Shown here piece after piece: positions 5,907 to 7,518 of a stretch of DNA of 7,518 bases; the stretch's first letter is position 1, and each line of letters opens with the position of its first letter. The notes under the pieces were generated by a model, which was not told the origin of the DNA, made no database searches, and saw only the letters and a list, made by a program, of their open reading frames with translations. The translations under genes and the position numbers were made by a program. This DNA comes from Deltaproteobacteria bacterium. Lineage in GTDB: Bacteria; Desulfobacterota; DSM-4660; Desulfatiglandales; Desulfatiglandaceae. The stretch covers positions 1-7,518 of the forward strand of contig DREN01000330.1 of NCBI GenBank assembly GCA_011051075.1, written 5' to 3'.

Positions 5907-7049
5907 ATGAAAACTATCAAGAACAGGCTCCTGAAGATTGAATTGCCCCCCAAACGTTCCGCTTTCCTTTGGGGACCTCGGAGAACCGGTAAAACTTATT
6001 GGATAAACAGGCGGTTCTCTGACTCAATTCTAATTGATCTCCTCAAAACCGACCTTTTTGCGGACTACGCCTCCCATCCGTCATTGCTCCGCGAGCGTTA
6101 TCAAGGGCATGAGGGGCTCGTTGTCATCGATGAAATTCAGATGGTTCCGGACCTGCTCAATGAAATCCATTGGCTCATTGAAAATACCGGCGCTTCCTTT
6201 CTGATGACTGGGTCAAGTGCCCGTAAACTTCGGCGCGGACACGCAAATCTGCTTGCCGGTCGCGCCTGGCGATATACCATGGCTCCGCTAACCTGGGCTG
6301 AAACAGAAGGTTTTGACCTGGAGCAGATTTTCATTTCAGGTCTTCTGCCCCCGCATTTCCTCTCATCTGATCCCATCCAGGATCTCAGGTCGTACGTGGC
6401 GGACTATCTGAAAGAAGAAATCGCGGCCGAGGCCGTCACACAGAATATCCCTGCATTTGCCGAGTTTCTGCGTGTTGCAGCACTGACTTCCGGTGAACTG
6501 CTAAATTATACCAATGTTGGCAGAGAGACAGGTGTCAGCGCCAAGGTAGTGAGAAACTATTTTCAGATTTTAGAAGATACGTTGTTAGGATTCAGGGTAT
6601 CTCCCTGGCGTAAAGTAAAAAATCGACGTCTCATTGAAACCGAAAAATTTTATCTCTTTGATGTGGGGGTAGCCAATTATTTGGCACGTCGCATGCCTAA
6701 GGTGGGCACTCCTGAATTCGGTCATTCCTTGGAACACTATATCCTGATGGAACTGAAGGCATACCAGGCTTACCAAAATCCCGAGCTTGATATTCGATAC
6801 TGGCGCACCAGCACCGGTTTTGAAGTGGACTTCATACTTGGCGACATGAATGTGGCCGTAGAAGTCAAAGGAGCCCAGAGGATACACAGTGGTCATGTAA
6901 GGGGTCTAAAGGCCCTGTTAGAAGAAAATCCCGTAGGACGTGCGATCATCGTTTCGCTGGAAAAGGAACCAAAAAAACTTGAACCCTCTTTGGAAGTCCT
7001 GCCCTGGCAGGTCTTCCTTGAGGCATTATGGTCGGGGGAGCTGGTTTAA
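5907..7049 (+). CDS. AAA ATPase with DUF4143-type C-terminal domain
   Basis: A 380-residue cytoplasmic P-loop ATPase of the AAA_14/DUF4143 type, a widespread family whose cellular role is not settled. Walker A is GPRRTGKT (23-30), Walker B is LVVIDEIQ (71-78, Asp75-Glu76) and a sensor-like FLMTGSSARKL lies at 98-108. The segment 195-230 looks like a winged-helix linker. The C-terminal part contains a PD-(D/E)XK nuclease-like pattern, with Glu276 in GHSLEHYIL, then GFEVDFIL (Asp308) and VAVEVKG (Glu319, Lys321). The start at 5907 gives the usual short basic N-terminus before the P-loop and matches the promoter just upstream. The gene is more A/T-rich by eye than the nitrilase, stands alone and is followed 4 bp later by an inverted-repeat element, which suggests horizontal acquisition. 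Whether the nuclease-like fold is active is unknown. Confidence 0.9.
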   Translation: MKTIKNRLLKIELPPKRSAFLWGPRRTGKTYWINRRFSDSILIDLLKTDLFADYASHPSLLRERYQGHEGLVVIDEIQMVPDLLNEIHWLIENTGASFLMTGSSARKLRRGHANLLAGRAWRYTMAPLTWAETEGFDLEQIFISGLLPPHFLSSDPIQDLRSYVADYLKEEIAAEAVTQNIPAFAEFLRVAALTSGELLNYTNVGRETGVSAKVVRNYFQILEDTLLGFRVSPWRKVKNRRLIETEKFYLFDVGVANYLARRMPKVGTPEFGHSLEHYILMELKAYQAYQNPELDIRYWRTSTGFEVDFILGDMNVAVEVKGAQRIHSGHVRGLKALLEENPVGRAIIVSLEKEPKKLEPSLEVLPWQVFLEALWSGELV

Positions 7050-7053
7050 CGGT

Positions 7054-7178
7054 TATAGACTTCCAGATAAAGATTTTGGACTGCGTTATCGGTCGGAATC
7101 GTCGACGACGTACTATGGGTACGACTTACTCCGATTCCTCCCTCTAGCCTTGCCAAAATCTTTATCTGGAATTCTATA
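7054..7178. repeat. 125-bp inverted-repeat (MITE-like) element between convergent genes
   Basis: TTCCAGATAAAGATTTTGG (7061-7079) is the exact reverse complement of the sequence at 7153-7171. After one mismatch the pairing continues with TATAGA (7054-7059) against TCTATA (7173-7178), giving 26 positions with one mismatch. Inside, GGAATCG (7095-7101) pairs with CGATTCC (7132-7138), and CGTAC (7109-7113) with GTACG (7119-7123) around a 5-nt loop, so nearly the whole element can fold into one stepped cruciform. It contains no gene. It starts 4 bp after the ATPase stop and lies upstream of the end of the convergent minus-strand gene, so it may also stop transcription from both sides. No obvious target-site duplication is seen, apart from TA at both tips. 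Confidence 0.8.
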
Positions 7179-7269
7179 CTTGCACTGGCGCAAGAGAAAC
7201 GGACAAAAAAGTGCGTTAACAGCCCCACATTGAAGCCTCTAAGCAACCCATCTTTCGCGGGGCGGTCGG

Positions 7270-7518
7270 TCATGGCAGGTACTTGTCAAGCCCCATATGC
7301 CCGTGAAGTTCAAGGAACTCCTGTTTCCCCTTTGTGAGCAGTATGGAGAGGTAGCTGAACCCCTGGTACGGCAGGGCGTAGCGCTCCAGGCCCGGTTCTG
7401 TGCACCGCCTGCATTCGGGGAACCTGCCCACGTTCCTTCGAAACCGGAAGGCCTCTCTTGAGCTGAAAAGGTTCTCCACAGGGGCATGAAGGATGTTTCC
7501 CATGCCAATGTTTATGAG
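7270..7518 (-). CDS. Radical SAM/SPASM-domain protein, C-terminal end (5' part outside window)
   Basis: The minus-strand frame is open to the right edge and shows the last 82 residues, ending at a TGA (7270-7272 on the plus strand). The visible pattern INIGMGNILHAPVENLF, then FRRNVGRFPECRRC and TEPGLERY, matches the end of a SPASM domain. There, a GN(I/V)...P(L/V) turn precedes a CxxC pair that helps hold an auxiliary iron-sulfur cluster. The radical SAM core with its CxxxCxxC motif would lie beyond the window, so the reaction cannot be told. The ATG at 7503 is internal to the domain and should not be taken as the start. A longer frame at 7239-7508 in another register is a shadow. The gene converges on the ATPase, with the inverted-repeat element between them. 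Confidence 0.7.
   Translation of the reverse strand, partial: LINIGMGNILHAPVENLFSSREAFRFRRNVGRFPECRRCTEPGLERYALPYQGFSYLSILLTKGKQEFLELHGHMGLDKYLP

Noticed and set aside
5702..5953. 83-codon minus-strand frame upstream of the ATPase
   Set aside because: It overlaps the consensus promoter and the start of the ATPase and begins within the 51-nt hairpin; no motif.
5677..7178. The ATPase as the cargo of a transposon bounded by the two palindromes
   Set aside because: The two palindromes share no sequence, and no transposase or target-site duplication is visible.
7044..7218. Integron attC site around the inverted repeat, because GTTTAAC (7044-7050) fits the RYYYAAC box
   Set aside because: The opposite box GTTAACA does not fit GTTRRRY, the span is longer than usual, and the arms are a long, near-perfect repeat, unlike attC.
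7239..7508. 89-codon minus-strand frame as the right-end gene
   Set aside because: The overlapping frame 7270-7518 carries the SPASM-like GN...P and CxxC pattern and stays open to the window edge.
1..7518. CRISPR array or tRNA/rRNA gene
   Set aside because: No regularly spaced repeats of CRISPR length and no sequence resembling tRNA or rRNA was found on either strand by eye.

Overview
This is a bacterial window of moderate to slightly high GC, most likely from an anaerobic deltaproteobacterium (Desulfobacterota). The hint comes from gene content: a TauE/SafE-type anion exporter with a small membrane partner, a large PEP-synthase-like dikinase, a nitrilase and a radical SAM/SPASM protein. The spacers, rich in palindromes and heptameric tandem repeats, fit this too. 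The taxonomic guess is inference; there is no rRNA or marker gene here.

Layout. Positions 3-548 (+) hold the C-terminal half of a TauE/SafE permease, cut by the left edge. It overlaps, through an ATGA junction, a 228-residue membrane protein of unknown function (545-1231, +). A 443-bp spacer follows with three different 7-bp tandem repeats, a degenerate palindrome, a hairpin and a strong terminator-like hairpin. Next comes an 872-residue protein (1675-4293, +) with the ATP-binding and phospho-histidine domains of PEP synthase but with an unfamiliar C-terminal region in place of the PEP/pyruvate barrel. After 77 bp and a strong Shine-Dalgarno lies a nitrilase with an intact Glu-Lys-Cys triad (4371-5330, +). 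A 576-bp spacer with hairpins and no convincing gene ends in a consensus sigma-70 promoter almost touching the start codon of an AAA/DUF4143-type ATPase (5907-7049, +). A 125-bp inverted-repeat element (7054-7178) sits between this ATPase and the convergent C-terminal end of a radical SAM/SPASM protein (7270-7518, -), which runs off the right edge.

How the genes relate. The permease and its partner are almost certainly co-translated. The dikinase-like gene and the nitrilase may share a transcript (same strand, short gap, no terminator seen), but no metabolic link between them is demonstrated. The ATPase looks like a self-contained, independently expressed unit, more A/T-rich by eye than the nitrilase and flanked by palindromes. 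The most noteworthy items are the dikinase without an acceptor barrel, the probable leaderless ATPase transcript, the inverted-repeat element and the cluster of unrelated heptamer repeats.
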